Of a stretch of DNA of 64,000 nucleotides, positions 1-12,035 are shown piece by piece. The notes below the pieces were generated by a model. That model did not search any database and was not told the origin of the DNA. It was given only the letters and a program-made list of their open reading frames with translations. Numbering within the stretch: position 1 is the stretch's first letter; every line of letters begins with the position of its first letter. This stretch comes from Hanleya hanleyi (Eukaryota > Mollusca > Polyplacophora > Lepidopleurida > Hanleyidae). A program made the translations under genes and the position numbers. Location of the stretch: assembly GCA_036873755.1 (NCBI GenBank), contig JAVTVY010045343.1:1-64000 (forward strand), in the 5' to 3' direction.

Positions 1-873
1 GAGTCATTATCTTCATATCTGCTGTATATCAGGGGGGGAGTCATTATCTTCATATCTGTTGTATATCAGGGGGTGAGTCATTATCTTCATATCTGCTGTA
101 TATCAGGGGTGAGTCATTATCTTCATATCTGCTGTATATCAGGGGGTGAGTCCTTATCTTCATATCTGCTGTATATCAGGGGGTGAGTCATTATCTTCAT
201 ATCTGCTGTATATCAGGGGGGGAGTCATTATCTTCATATCTGTTGTATATCAGGGGGTGAGTCATTATCTTCATATCTGCTGTATATCAGGGGTGAGTCA
301 TTATCTTCATATCTGCTGTATATCAGGGGGTGAGTCCTTATCTTCATATCTGCTGTACATCTGGGGGTGAGCCATTATCTTCATATCTGCTGTATATCAG
401 GGGGTGAGTCCTTATCTTCATATCTGCTGTATATCAGGGGGTGAGTCATTATCTTCATATCTGCTGTATATCAGGGGGTGAGCCATTATCTGTTGTATAT
501 CAGGGGGTGAGTCATTATCTTCATATCTGCTGTATATCAGGGGGTGAGTCCTTATCTTCATATCTGTTGAATATCAGGGTGAGTCATTATCTATATACAT
601 TTGTATCTGCTGTATATCAGGGGGTGAGTCCTTATCTTCATATCTGTTGTATATCAGAGGGTGAGTCCTTATCTTCATATCTACTGTATATCAGGGGTGA
701 GTCCTTATCTCCATATCTGTTGAATATCAGAGGGTGGGTCATTATCTTCATATCTGCTGTATATCAGGGGTGAGTCATTATCTTCATATCTGCTGTATAT
801 CAGAGGGTGAGTCATTATCTACATATCTGCTGTATATGAGAGGGTGAGTCATTGTTACCTTCATATCTGCTGT
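1..873. repeat. ~40-bp minisatellite array
   Basis: About 22 near-identical head-to-tail copies of a unit containing 'cttcatatctgctgtatatc' followed by a G-run fill the left edge of the window. Unit length varies by a few bases because of the G-run and small deletions, as at about 490 and 590. Copies near 590 and 840 are the most diverged. Open frames here (SSYLLYIRG-type repeats) are only translations of the repeat. The array continues beyond the left edge, upstream of the TNNI3K exons. Confidence 0.95.
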
Positions 874-1220
874 ATATCAATTGTACTGGCAGGAAAACAG
901 TTCAATGATTGCCTATCACTCATATACAAAAATGGTGAAATTCTAGACAAATCTTGTTGAGAAGGCCAATATATCAGCTTTGAACTACGTAAATAATCCT
1001 AAGTTTATTTTGGCCTTGCTGATTTTCATGATCGTATTGTTATCAGTTTGAAACTGTCAAACTACTGGTACAGAAGGTGTTAATGTTGTCAATTGAGTTA
1101 ACCTTGCATATAATGTTGTTTGTTCAATGCAAACTTCTTGTAGATGTTTTGATCATCACCCATGTTCATTAATTTACATTGATTTTTAATTCTGAATGCC
1201 CCTATTTTACATGTATATAG

Positions 1221-1324
1221 GTTCAACTGCCCGAGATGTAGTGACAGTTTTGTTAAAACATGGGGCCAAGCCTGATACACTGAGTAAAAACCAGTTCTCT
1301 CCCCTTCATCTGGCATGCTATAAG
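1221..1324 (+). CDS. TNNI3K: TNNI3K-like gene, exon with first visible ankyrin repeat
   Basis: This exon is bounded by an AG acceptor (1,219-1,220) and a GTGAGT donor (1,325). It opens with two bases completing a split codon and then encodes 34 residues, including LLKHGAKPDTL and FSPLHLACYK, an ankyrin-repeat signature. Together with six further exons at 1,539, 2,903, 4,554, 5,402, 6,029 and 6,749 it gives a continuous ankyrin series with compatible splice phases. The order and inter-repeat sequences match the N-terminal ankyrin domain of TNNI3K, the cardiac troponin I-interacting dual-specificity MAP3K-like kinase. The diagnostic stretches are in later exons ([26 protein letters not shown]). 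The start codon and N-terminal exon lie outside or were not found. The gene symbol rests on remembered family sequence, not a search. Confidence 0.8.
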
Positions 1325-1538
1325 GTGAGTATCATGGCCACCAGCACAGAGGGGTAGTTGTCATCTAGAAAATTGATGATTCGGTCACCAGAAGAAGTTA
1401 CCTGATATCAAGGCTCTCGATACTTCATGTTCATCTGGCAATAGAAACTTACATAGCTCAGTTATTTCTGGATATACATGAAACAACCTCAGTGTATTAT
1501 TATTTGATGTGTGAATGTACTGTTTATATTATTTATAG

Positions 1539-1649
1539 GGAGATGTTTATGTGTCCATTTCTCTAATAGAGGGTCATGCTGATATTAACCAGAGTGGTAA
1601 CAGTGGTGTCACCCCCTTACATATAGCTGCCATGTGTGGTCATCAAGAG
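1539..1649 (+). CDS. TNNI3K: TNNI3K-like gene, ankyrin exon 2
   Basis: The exon is 111 nt (37 codons, phase 0/0) between an AG acceptor and a GTATGT donor at 1,650. It encodes a complete ankyrin repeat: SLIEGHADIN, then a turn, then GVTPLHIAAMCGHQE. It joins in frame to the preceding exon's final LACYK. Confidence 0.82.
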
Positions 1650-2902
1650 GTATGTCCTACAGTCTATGTTTCCATGAATACACAGGCACTGATTATTCTA
1701 ACACTAGTACTGCTTTGAGAATAGAGAGTCCGTATCAATGCTGGATCTCCATGATCATGAAAAATCATAAAAAGTCATGTAAATGGTTGCTTTGCACTTC
1801 GTAGTCCAAGTTAGTTTAGACAATACCTTTTTTTCCCCGAGAGCAACAACAGGTGCACTGACACTGGGGTGAACACTGGTTCATTCTCCTGGCCTTACCC
1901 CTATTTGTTTAACCTGGGCGGCTTTTTTAACTATTGATAGCTGGTGTAAATATGATAAATATGGATAAAATTTTATGATAATTAGGGCCTTTTCAGGTCA
2001 TAAATAGTCTTGTTGTCATCAATTGTAAATATTTCCTAGGTCAAAGTGATAGCAAATCACCCCTACATATATTACTAATCCAGAACTCATGTGATCAGCC
2101 ACATGTTAGTGCTATTGGGGCAAGATAGTATTGTCTAAGGATTAACTTGAAATCAGTTGAATAAGAGTGCAAACCCCAGATTAAAACTTAATTTTCCAGG
2201 AATGGAATGTCATGGTATATATGTGTCATATGGGTCATATTCATCATGTAACTTTCAAAATAGTCCTGAAAAAATACATGTAGTTTCATATCTCTAAAAT
2301 TATTAACATGATTATGGTTTATTGTTTTGTTTGCTGTATGTATCTGCTGTGTGCATTATCAACACGCAGGGGAGATGCTATACTGCTGTATTTGAATTTG
2401 GCTCTCTGAGCATTAATCTTACACTTGACAATATAAAAATTCCTTCTGTATTTCAAACAAATTGAGCCTGGAAAATGAACTGAATTTGACCAAAACAATC
2501 CTCGATTATCCTGGAATTCCAATGACCTTTACAGAAACTCTGTGATTGGCTGGATATTCCTCCAATATTCTTCATAAACCAATGAATATGCTTGGTTTCC
2601 ATTTAAAAATTTGAATTGACCAATCAAATCATTTAAAACTGGAAGATCGTATTTTGTTTCTATGAGACTCCATTGTCTCAAGGTGTATGATCTCTCCTCA
2701 TCCACTTAAATATGATGCAATATTATGCCATCACGGATAAGAGTAATGTTTTGCGCAGTTGTGCACATGGTGATAGGTAAGTTAACAGATCTCAAAAGTA
2801 TTTTGTTAAAAACCCCATTTGATAATGGTTCATAAATTTTTGCATGATTAATTCAGTTCTTTATTTATCTTTCTGACTTTGTCATCATTTTCTCCCTTTC
2901 AG
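1650..2902 (+). other. TNNI3K intron
   Basis: This 1.25-kb AT-rich intron runs between the GTATGT donor and the TCTCCCTTTCAG acceptor. I see no repeat, conserved frame or RNA gene in it. Confidence 0.6.
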
Positions 2903-3001
2903 ATAACTAAGTTATTGTTGAACAATGGTGCCAGTATTAATGCTGCTGATGCTGTAAAGTTCTCTCCCCTTCATCTGGCCTGCTACTTTGGACATGAAAA
3001 G
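2903..3001 (+). CDS. TNNI3K: TNNI3K-like gene, ankyrin exon 3
   Basis: The exon is 99 nt (33 codons, exactly one canonical ankyrin repeat). It follows a pyrimidine-rich acceptor and precedes a GTATGA donor. It encodes ITKLLLNNGASINAAD and FSPLHLACYFGHEK. One exon per repeat with phase 0 boundaries fits an ankyrin gene. Confidence 0.82.
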
Positions 3002-3471
3002 GTATGACTTTTTCAAAAAATGAAAAATGTATGTATTACAACGTTTACTGGTACTAAGACAAGGATTTTTTTTTGCAATTTGAAGAATCTCTGATTTTGA
3101 AAGGACATGTCTCGCTTGACCTTTGAAAACTTTGATGTATCCTAGCCATTTGTGGATCAATCAACATTGGTGAACATTTTGTTGCTCTTACAGGAGGTAG
3201 ATTAAAGTACCAAACAGATTGGGCTCTCGAAGATCCATTGTGATCAGTGTCTGTAGAGCCTAATTTTCAAAATTCGAAATTCAAATTGTTTTTGTAGTTT
3301 TGGTTAGGTTTTGTTAGGATTAGGGTTTTGTTAGGGTATGTTTGTTGGGTCAATGTCGCTGTGTGACCAATAAGGTTAGGTGCGACGTTAAAATTCAAAC
3401 AACCAACCGACCAACCATTTTGTTGCTCAAGATGACTTCAGTTAGGTTTATATATCTGCACACTCCATTTG

Positions 3472-3646
3472 GTTATTCAGGTTTTCCCCCAGGCATATGG
3501 AAAGTTAGGACCGTCCCTGAAACACATGCCCCCTGAGGCATACGACCGCCTCTGAAATTCATACACCCTGAGCCGTCAGCTTAAGGGTGTATGAGTTTCA
3601 GGGACAGTCATAACTTCCCATACACCCGGGGGAAAACCTGAATAAC
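3472..3646. repeat. Fold-back (hairpin) element in intron
   Basis: The left arm begins 'ggttattcaggttttccccc' and the right arm ends with its complement, '...gggggaaaacctgaataac'. Arms of roughly 60 bp contain paired 'tccctgaaac'/'gtttcaggga' segments and diverge toward the loop. This is a typical non-autonomous fold-back MITE in the intron between exons 3 and 4. Confidence 0.7.
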
Positions 3647-3650
3647 GAAT

Positions 3651-4188
3651 TTATTATCCCTCGAGCCTTTTTATCTTACAACAAAAATACTGAAAAAGGT
3701 CTATCATTTAGAACCAAGGGTACAACAGACAAATTCAGTGGGCCATTTCGGTTATGAAACTGTCCGCAGTTTGCCACTGCGCTGCGAAAAACATGCCACA
3801 ACACAATCTACGATAATCTATTTCGTTCTGTTCCGTTTGACTTTTATTTTTGGAACAAATGACACCTTTTGGTGAGTTATATGTCTGACACTTCAGTGAA
3901 AATGATGCACTATGAGTTTATTCCATTAAATTTTGATGAGTGGGCGAAAGTTATTCCATAAATATTGCGATTTGGTTAGCTGAACTTTCGAAGCGAGAGC
4001 ATTGTTTCTAATCGCACGCGAATTGTTTTTTATACCCCGAGTAGCAAGACATCACTCAGGGTGTATGGGTTTATGCGACCCGGTCAGATCGGTCAGGAGC
4101 TGACATGGAAAGATCCGAATGTACGGATTCTTACACCCTAATAAACTGACCAATGAAAATTCTACAATTTAGGTTGAGGGATAATAAA
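3651..4188. mobile_element. Candidate MITE with TTATTATCCCTC inverted ends
   Basis: 'ttattatccctcgagcc' at 3,651 is matched in reverse complement by 'aggttgagggataataa' ending near 4,188, giving ~15-bp imperfect terminal inverted repeats around ~540 bp of non-coding DNA. It directly abuts the fold-back element, and internal pieces ('gggtgtatg') resemble that element's arms, so the two may form one composite element. No transposase is present. Confidence 0.55.
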
Positions 4189-4553
4189 GTCATCTAACGT
4201 TGAAGAGATCAGATAAATGGTATAGGGGGGTTAAAAAAGGTGCCTTTCCCTCACCCCATGTACCATTTTTTCGAACAAGTCTGATTTCTCTTTTATCCAT
4301 AGATCTATCACTCTTCATTCTATTTACATGTTACAAAGACTGAAATATATAGACTTACACACCAGCATGTCTCTTGTCAGATGATCTCTCAGTGCAAATC
4401 CATCTAACGTTCTTATGTACTGACCTGATGCCATGACTGAAATATTTTTGAAGGTGACATTAAATCATACTGACATTCACTCACTCACCCTTATGTCACT
4501 CATCCAGAACTCCAATACCTTTGAGTTTGTTATTTATGTTCCTTATTTTACAG

Positions 4554-4698
4554 ACAGTGGAGGAGTTGATAGTGAATGGAGCAGATGTCAATATCAGTGG
4601 TGGGGTGGGAGATCGTCCCATACACCTGGCCTGTGCTCGAGGAAACCTTCATATTACACAACAACTCGTTGAAGGAACACAGACACAACATGCTGATG
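4554..4698 (+). CDS. TNNI3K: TNNI3K-like gene, ankyrin exon 4
   Basis: The exon is 145 nt (48 codons plus one base) after the acceptor TTTTACAG, ending at a GT donor at 4,699. It encodes TVEELIVNGADVNISGG, then VGDRPIHLACARGNLHI, a strong match in position and spacing to the TNNI3K repeat with a GDRPLHLA motif. The leftover G pairs with TT of the next exon. Confidence 0.85.
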
Positions 4699-5401
4699 GT
4701 ACTGTAAAGATTACCCTGCTTTGGAGTGAAATATCTTCTAAGTTCCGCTTAATTATAAGCGTCACATCTGATCACTCAGTTATGTATTACATATGTACCC
4801 TATTTCTTCTAATTCTTCAGATGGCAAACTTAACGTCAGGTATCGACAGAGAGGAATTCTGCGAACTTTCTATAAATTTCACCAGCTAACTTTTCAGTTC
4901 TTGAGATAGATAAGATATCCAGGCCACAGTATTTATCCTCAGTTGACATAGAGATGTTTTATTCTGCTTCAGAGTCTAAAAATGCTGTTTGAAAATTTAG
5001 AAGAAATAGGGTATTGTTTTATCCTATTAATTCTATTGTTTTGAAGAAAACCGTGGCATTTCTGCCTTGTCTTAGATCAATCAGAGAAGCCATTTTGTTT
5101 GAATTTTTGACCCCATATTGTCCTCGTCAGATAGCATTAATGAGTACCGTAAACTCTGTGTATACCAACCTCGATAGGGAGCAGATCATAGTGTTGTTTT
5201 TGACAGGGTTCTGGTTTATCAAGGTTTATAATACTTTAAATTTAAGTATTGAAACCATGGATAATGTTGGTATTTAGAGGTTGGTTGGTTTATACCCAGG
5301 TGTAAGTATGCACAGGTTTCACTCTAACTGGTTTGTATGATTCTAGTATTTTATAAATGACCAAGGATTCCAGCTAGCAGCATCCATGTTTTGTCTTACA
5401 G
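4699..5401 (+). other. TNNI3K intron
   Basis: Ordinary AT-rich intronic DNA between the donor at 4,699 and the acceptor at 5,401. The short open frames lack support. Confidence 0.6.
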
Positions 5402-5540
5402 TTAATGCCAAAGATGAGGAGGAACATCGACCGTTACATTTCACTTGTAAGGCTGGTCACCTGGGAGTCCTCAACTACCTACTACAGCACAACGTCCAGC
5501 CCCATGTCACTAATATATATGGTGACACACCCCTACATCT
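5402..5540 (+). CDS. TNNI3K: TNNI3K-like gene, ankyrin exon 5
   Basis: The exon is 139 nt after TTGTCTTACAG, with a GTAAGT donor at 5,541. It encodes [20 protein letters not shown] and then [15 protein letters not shown]. The [14 protein letters not shown] segment is the most diagnostic match to TNNI3K in the window. Confidence 0.88.
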
Positions 5541-6028
5541 GTAAGTACCGCAGTGTCTGTGAGCAACTCTTTTATCAAGTCTGATAGCTGTGTGTGTATT
5601 TTGGCCATCTCCTCTGATTGTCACATCAGGGGAGATTACCCAACATGTATCCCAATCAAGGGGGATAATTATTACAGCTTGAAACATTTGTTCATTATTA
5701 TTTTTTTTGTGAACCAGCCTTTATTCATTTAATAATTATTTCCACTCCCTGCTCAGTCCTGTCACCACAGAAGCACACCACACCGCTCCAGGGACTTATC
5801 TAATGACCCCAAAGGGGTTCACAAATTTGAAACCAGATTAGTCAGGCTGTGTTTGGTCCAGATGCTGACTTAAAATCCAATGGAGAAATCGGATTTTAGC
5901 TCATGAAGATTGAGAATTTGTTCTAGAGCCAGCAGATATAAATTTGTTACAATTGATGCATGAAAATTATATGTAATTCCTGCAATTCTGATGCAAAATT
6001 TATGTTCCACTTGTTTCTGTATATTCAG

Positions 6029-6133
6029 AGCATGTTACCATGGTAAGATGGAGGTGGCCAAACAATTGGCAGCTAAGACTGGCTCAGATAGCCTATCCAT
6101 GGAGAATATATTCAGTGAGACACCATTACACAG
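6029..6133 (+). CDS. TNNI3K: TNNI3K-like gene, ankyrin exon 6
   Basis: The exon is 105 nt after ATATTCAG, with a GTAGGT donor at 6,134. It encodes ACYHGKMEVAKQLAAKTG followed by SMENIFSETPLH. The ENIFSET loop and the preceding TGSDSL spacing match the orthologous repeat. Confidence 0.87.
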
Positions 6134-6748
6134 GTAGGTTATTTAACCAGCCTGTTTGGCTGGTGTGTCTGAGCTGCTCTCATATTTTTATTATATTATA
6201 GGCTATATTTTCTCTGAATATATAACTAATCCACAGATAGAATAACTCTTATAGAGATATATTTAGATAAAAAATGTAACATTTATCTATTTATCATCAA
6301 TTAAGTCTTTAAATCATACAGAATAAAGTATGCAGTGTGTGACTGTATGGTCTCATGATCATAGTTCATGTAGCTGTCCTTTGTACAAAATACCCCGATC
6401 CTTTGCCCACTGTCATCCTTTCAGGTGAAATTCAATTGATGATTGGTCCTGCAACCTATTGTATATGCAAATAGTTGGAAACAGAATGACCAATTCACCA
6501 TGCAGACATTGTAGACTGGAACAATACAGTTTTGAAGCAGGAAATATACCAGCGAGGAGTTTTGAGTTGTTCATACTTGTCCTATAAAATACTAGAAAGT
6601 CTATCCATTGCTGATTAATTCATAAACTACTAGTAGTTACCCAGTGCTCTAAAAATATGGCTAGAAACCGTGAGACCTAATATGAAACGTGTGTGCAAGG
6701 ACGATGATTATTATAACCTGAAATGAAGATTTAATTATAATTTTCCAG

Positions 6749-6843
6749 TGCATGTAGCTATGGTCGAAGTTTGGAGTTGGTCAAGTTTCTGTTAGAACAG
6801 CCCAGTGTGGACATCAACTACCAGGGGAAAGACGCTCATACTG
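6749..6843 (+). CDS. TNNI3K: TNNI3K-like gene, ankyrin exon 7 (last one found)
   Basis: The exon is 95 nt after TTTTCCAG, with a GTGGGT donor at 6,844. It encodes [18 protein letters not shown] and then [13 protein letters not shown]. In the family the next exon should start a repeat with an LHSACYHGH-like motif. I found neither that exon nor any kinase motif downstream, so the rest may lie beyond the window past long, transposon-filled introns, or the locus may be truncated. Confidence 0.85.
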
Positions 6844-7213
6844 GTGGGTGAAGCTTTGTTTATAGTTCAACACTCTTATCATTCACTCGTGCCTGTCTAT
6901 TTTCATTGGTCAGTACAGTCGAGTCTTGAACCTCAAATAATGATATTGTCTGTTGATAGTTCATGAAAAGATTTCAATATTAAATTAGTTAAGTTACCAA
7001 TTTACAGGGATTGTACACGATTTATATTGCCTGCTTCATAATCTGAGGCGTACCCTGCTACACTATGCTTTAACCTGCATCACAGGCCTCAATTCAGAAT
7101 TGAATGCACTGAATTAAAGCTACACAGGGTATGAAATAGAGATTTCAACATTGTTAAGTGTAAAGCCTAAGACACATCCATGTATGACTTAATTTATCAA
7201 CATTATCCATCAC

Positions 7214-7411
7214 TTCTCAGACGTCATGCTATTAATGAATTCTCCCTTCTCAGACATCATGCTATAATGAATTCTCCCTTCTCAGACATCATGCTATTAA
7301 TGAATTCTTCCTTCTCCGACATCATGCAATGATGAATTCTCGCTTCTCAGACATCATACTATAAATGATTTCTCCGTATACATGAATTCTCCCTTATAAG
7401 ACATCATGCTA
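7214..7411. repeat. Short tandem array, ~36-bp unit
   Basis: Five to six imperfect copies of 'cagacatcatgctattaatg' plus 'aattctcccttct' lie in the intron downstream of the last TNNI3K exon. They end at TTAA (7,412-7,415). Confidence 0.8.
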
Positions 7412-7769
7412 TTAACCCTTGTCCTGTTGACTCCGGATATATCCGTTGGCAGACTGTCATGTTCCCAGTGTCGACTCCGGATATATACGTTCAGTGTGAC
7501 CATTGCAAGTTGGTCCACTTTCAAAACAATTTGGAGCCGCGTGTGGGAAAAATCGAACCAGACACGGCTCACACCATTTAAAACATATTATTTCACGAAA
7601 TATTTCACGCAAGTTTGGTGTTTATTTACTAAAAAAGACATCTGATTGTGTGAAGATAGTCTACAAATGTGAAACAGAGTGCCGTTTCTTCCGAAATGTT
7701 CGTCAAAACGCGTGAAAATGCACCTTGTTGACAAGCTTCTGCAACAAAAACCAGACCGTAAATATCCAT
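7412..7769. mobile_element. Possible piggyBac-like MITE fragment
   Basis: TTAA is followed by CCCTTGTCC and two copies of 'gactccggatatat' 45 bp apart. A TTAA target plus a CCY-type terminus is characteristic of piggyBac-group elements. No matching right end was found: the sequence is cut at about 7,770 by the DIRS element and does not resume recognisably after 14,391. Low confidence. Confidence 0.35.
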
Positions 7770-7786
7770 ATTTGATTCCCAAATCG

Positions 7787-7966
7787 TAAACCTGCTTCAA
7801 TTCATGCCATTAATCTCCGTCAGGAAGATGATACAACGTAGAAAACGGAAGTTAAAACTAAAAGTTAGCTCCCCTAGCGGAGAGTTGTCCGCCCCTAGGA
7901 GAGCTCTCCCATTTATCCCAGCGGCATTACTATAAAGGCTCTGCTCAAACCATTCTAGTCCTCTTT
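7787..7966 (+). repeat. DIRS copy A left inverted terminal repeat
   Basis: Reverse complement of 14,169-14,350, including the self-complementary core 'ctcccctagcggagag' and 'cctaggagagctctccc'. Only the outermost 35-60 bp of the two ends differ, and both outer ends are represented in the internal complementary region. Confidence 0.9.
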
Positions 7967-8123
7967 TCTCTGTTGTACCTCGACCAGTGCACATCAAGGA
8001 AGTGTTTATACAACCTGGGTTGTTGTTGTTTGTAACGACCCGTAGTATCCTTATCAGTTTTTGACTTGTGTTTCTTTCTTGTCGGAAATTCTTTCATTAT
8101 TGTCGGAAATTCTTTCATTAGCT

Positions 8124-9390
8124 ATGTCTGAGATTCCGATTTCTAATGCATGTAGTTCGTGTGGGCAATTTTGGTCCAGTTTGGACGCCCACACGGTTTG
8201 TTTTACTTGTAAAGAGTTGTGTTATCGGCGTAGTACTTGCGCCGAGTGTGTATTATGGGGCCCGTTAGCTGGGAAAATTATGCCCAAGCTCGACGGACTT
8301 ACCTTTTGCAGACATCTGACGACCCGTTTTTCGGAAGTCGACAGACGCCTGTCGGAAATTGCTCTTGTAAATGACATGAAAACTAACGAAGATATCGTTG
8401 GTATGTGGATTAAATGTTTCCCATGGTCTTAGTAATCAGACCTCGCCCGCTTCTGTTAATATACCGCCAAGCGGGAGAGTTCTACGTCTAGATAAATCAC
8501 AAATTTTAGACAGCTAGCGTGTACAGGTGTGGCAATGTCTGGAATTGCAGCCAAACCGGTTCCTTTGTCTAGTTCAACAAAGACTTCTCGCTCCAAACCG
8601 ACCGTGCCTGAGCCGTCCATTGTTCTCGTCGGACAAAAGAATGCAGTGGGGTCGCATATTATCTCGACCTCTCCATTGTCTATTGGTTTATCACACTCCG
8701 TTACCTCTAAACGAAATAAACGTCGTCGTGTGTCGGTTTCTCCTTTGCGGGTTAAATCAAAACGCAGTTCTAAATCCGTTTCTCGTTCTATGGTGGGTCG
8801 TTCGGACCTACCTTTGAGTGTTCAAATTGCTGACTTGGGGTCTCCGACTATTGCGTATGCTTCACATCGTCGGTACCATACTTCTACTCGGGTTTGTTGT
8901 TTCACCACGACGTTCTATTACACCACATCGCTTGTATTCACATGTGCGTCGTTCTCATTCGCCTGTACGACGATCTCGTTCTCCGGTTCGTAGTTCTCGT
9001 CCACCGGGTGATTCTAGTACTACATTTCGGCTTCCCCGTTCTTCGGTTCGCCGTTCTCGTACTTCGATTCTACATTCTCCTGCGTCTCCACGCCGTTTGC
9101 CACGGCTTTCGGTATCGCCTTCTGATCTAGATCGCCACGATCATCTATCGCAGACTCCGTTTCTTGATCATGCGGTCGTCCACGATTTGCCGACTTCTCG
9201 CCAGAGTCATATCACTCGTCCGCCTATGCCGGTTTCGTCGAGTTCATCTGATGATTCCTTTCCTCAGTGAGAAGTTAGGAACATACGTCTATGATGGTTT
9301 TCGGATAAATTGGATGCGCTTTTAGCGTTGGTGCCGGATATGCCGTCTGCTTCGAATAATGGTCTTTCTCGTATTAAATGTCAGACAAAA
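8124..9390 (+). pseudogene. DIRS gag-like ORF1, copy A, broken
   Basis: ATG at 8,124 opens a frame with a Cys/His cluster (C-S-S-C, then H-T-V-C-F-T-C-K-E-L-C, then C-A-E-C-x-L-W), the usual N-terminal metal-binding arrangement of DIRS Gag. The frame stops at 8,430-8,432, resumes in the same frame to about 8,990, then shifts to another frame carrying an SR-rich tract (RRSHSPVRRSRSPVRSSR) and an acidic/Ser C-terminus to 9,270. A further piece, LDALLALVPDMPS, follows at about 9,312. At least one stop and one frameshift make it non-functional. Colinear with copy B at 31,772. Confidence 0.7.
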
Positions 9391-9399
9391 GAATGCTTC

Positions 9400-11520
9400 C
9401 TCGCCGTATGTTATCTCACCTATGTCATTTTTGTCAATGGTTCGATGGCGAGTAATATTTCGGGGATAGTTTGTTTCACTTTTCTGTCTTCTTTCAAAAT
9501 TTTATCTGGGCAAAATTTTAGACTTCACACGGTTTGTTTTTCCATCAGCCATGTGTTTAATGTCTCTGGACGTACGTCGCTAAATTAATTGGCTCTTGTC
9601 GGAGTTTTTCAAAATTTTCTATATCTTGAAATGATTGCCCGACGATATTTTCTAAAAGTCAATATGAATCTCAGGCTTATCTGATAACACAGTCCTGAGT
9701 GATGGAGACAATGTGTATTCAATATCGCGTCTCCACACGAACAATGAGTTCGACCCGCTGTGTTTGTTGTGGGTTTTTACGGGCTCTCGCGACCTCGTTT
9801 GTTATTGCTCAATTTGTGACAGATTTGTATTTAGTCCCCGGCATTTCTGTAAGTCTGCCTTTTAGTGCTGAGCTTTTAAGGCCTATTGTGATCTCTACAA
9901 TAAACGAACAGGTTTTGTTTCGTTGATTCATGAATTTTATGCATTGAGTTTGTGTAAATCTCAAGTAGGATTGTAAATAGTATCCTCACCGGCGGGGGTT
10001 TCGTCTTTTCCCGCCGGGGAGACCTGATACTTTATTTGCAGCCCGTCAACTTTCATGTTGTTGTTGTAACTTCTGTTCGGACTTGCAGTTTTGGTAGGTT
10101 CACCTTCATACATTCAGTTCCTTGGTCCTACCAAAATGTAATCTCTTGTTATATCAAGTATTATTACGTTGATTTTGATATACTGTGTTCAAGAGAGATC
10201 TTACAGAGGTTTTATATGCCTTTCATGCTGACATGAATATGAAGCGTGATTGTTGCATTTGTGTTACGTAATCACAACTCAACCCTATTTACTACGACCC
10301 TTTGTCGCATCTTAATGAGCTTCTTTACTGATCTCTTTATGTAATTAAGGGTCTGTCGAACAACAATGAGATCACGTGTTGGTTTACGTGAGTGAGTAAA
10401 CCTATTCACCCACTCACCCTTGTTTATTGGTGTGCTATTCTTGAAACACAAATTTATGTTGTTTACATTGTGATTTGTTTTGTTTCACACCAAGTTGGGC
10501 CCATCTGCATACTGTATTACGCTTATAATTCAGATGGAGTTATGCACTAATTTTAATTTCTTCCCTTTGAGAAAATTTAAAATTACTAGCGTGAGTGGGA
10601 ATGTATTTGGCCGGCCAAGGATCAAGCCTAATGACACGTAAGTCGTGAAGTCTTCTATGATTTCTACCAAGTATGTATTACCGGTACAGTCTACTAGAGC
10701 ATCAAACTGCTTTTTAGTAATGTTCTTACTGTTCTTCTTCTCGACAAATTGTTCGTGCTAGGTCATTTCAAATTCTCAATTTTTGAATAACCTCACTTTC
10801 CTGCCGGCGAGAGACTTTAAATGTATTTCCTCTCTTCGGGAATTTAAAATTCTTTGAGGATCTTTCTTGGTTACCTGGAAAAATCTTTGTTCTGGATGTC
10901 GGTTGTGTGACTATTTGGGTTATAAATAGTAACATTGTTGTAAATGTTTAATATTCTCTCCATATAAAACTCCAGTACTGAATTTCATGTACAGGAGACA
11001 AATTACATCGGGAGAGGTCATAATGTAACCATGTTCACTGACACATTATTCATGTTCACTGACACAAAGATCCATAATCCCATTTATCTCATTGAGCTTA
11101 CATTTGGTGATTAACGCTACAAACATTTAATATGTTCATCTCTACTGCGTTTAAAGAGAAGGAAAATTATTACAATCGACTTCGGGGTTACTGTTTGCAA
11201 CGCCCTTTTTCGTTCGCACCTTTACGACGTTCCATTACGTCATCTCGTTGTCCTCGTACTCTAGTACTTCGTTTTCTCGCTGTTACGTCGTGTACTTTTA
11301 TAAGTTTGTATCCTGCTCCATTATGAGCATGTATATACATTAAGTTGTTGTGAATGAGGAAATCACTACGTTGTTTATCATATACAACGTTTTTCTCGCA
11401 TTTTTCACATTACGCTTTCCTGTTACACCTTGACGACATTTTTCATTACGCCGTCATGTGTCTCTCATACACTTGTGCGTCGTTCTCTTACATCGGTTAG
11501 ACGTTTCTGGTACGCCATAA
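9400..11520 (+). other. DIRS copy A internal region without a usable reverse transcriptase
   Basis: About 2.1 kb where DIRS elements normally encode RT/RNase H. It has stops in all frames, no YLDD-type motif and no long ORF. It aligns by eye almost base for base with 33,120-35,150 of copy B, so the non-coding core predates the duplication and behaves like the body of a non-autonomous family. Confidence 0.6.
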
Positions 11521-11711
11521 CGCCGTTTGTCACGTCGGCGGGAGTGGAAGTCCGTTCGTTTGGCGGTAACCTTCCACTTGTATCAATTCCTCTCGGGTTT
11601 TTCACATTGTGATTTACTTACGTTCGTCGTTACTCTACGAAGAGAGTTCTGTTCAGACCTTGTTGATTCCAGTTTTGAGTTCAGAATAACAAAATTCTGT
11701 TGGAATCAACA

Positions 11712-11820
11712 GTATTTGGTCTAATACTGTTATATGGAATATGTCTTTGGATTATGGACGTCGATATTCTCTGAGGACGACGGCGGGATTGTGAATGACG
11801 GACTAGTCGCCTGTAATTGA
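11712..11820 (+). repeat. Segment shared with the Polinton intergenic region
   Basis: The stretch containing 'attatggacgtcgatattct' and 'gtgaatgacggactagtcgc' recurs in reverse complement at 46,268-46,380 inside the Polinton (roughly 85% identical by eye), and in copy B at 35,408-35,520. Confidence 0.8.
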
Positions 11821-12035
11821 ATTCAGCACAGTGTTGTGTTGACTTTTGTTTAACACAGAACCATGTTGACTTTAACACACAAACATTGTGTTGAGATCCA
11901 TTTACCTTGGGATTGTGCTTAAACAACACAATGTTTTTCGTGGTGTACTTGGGGGACAGTTTTCTGATTTTCTCCATCAAGTACTTTATTCCTGTATGGA
12001 CCGTTGCACCAGTGGTTAGACTTTGACATTATGGT

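Noticed and set aside
146..773. Open frames with SHYLHICCIS repeats, looking like a repetitive protein
   Set aside because: They are translations of the ~40-bp minisatellite. Frame openness follows from unit length and composition, with no promoter or splice context.
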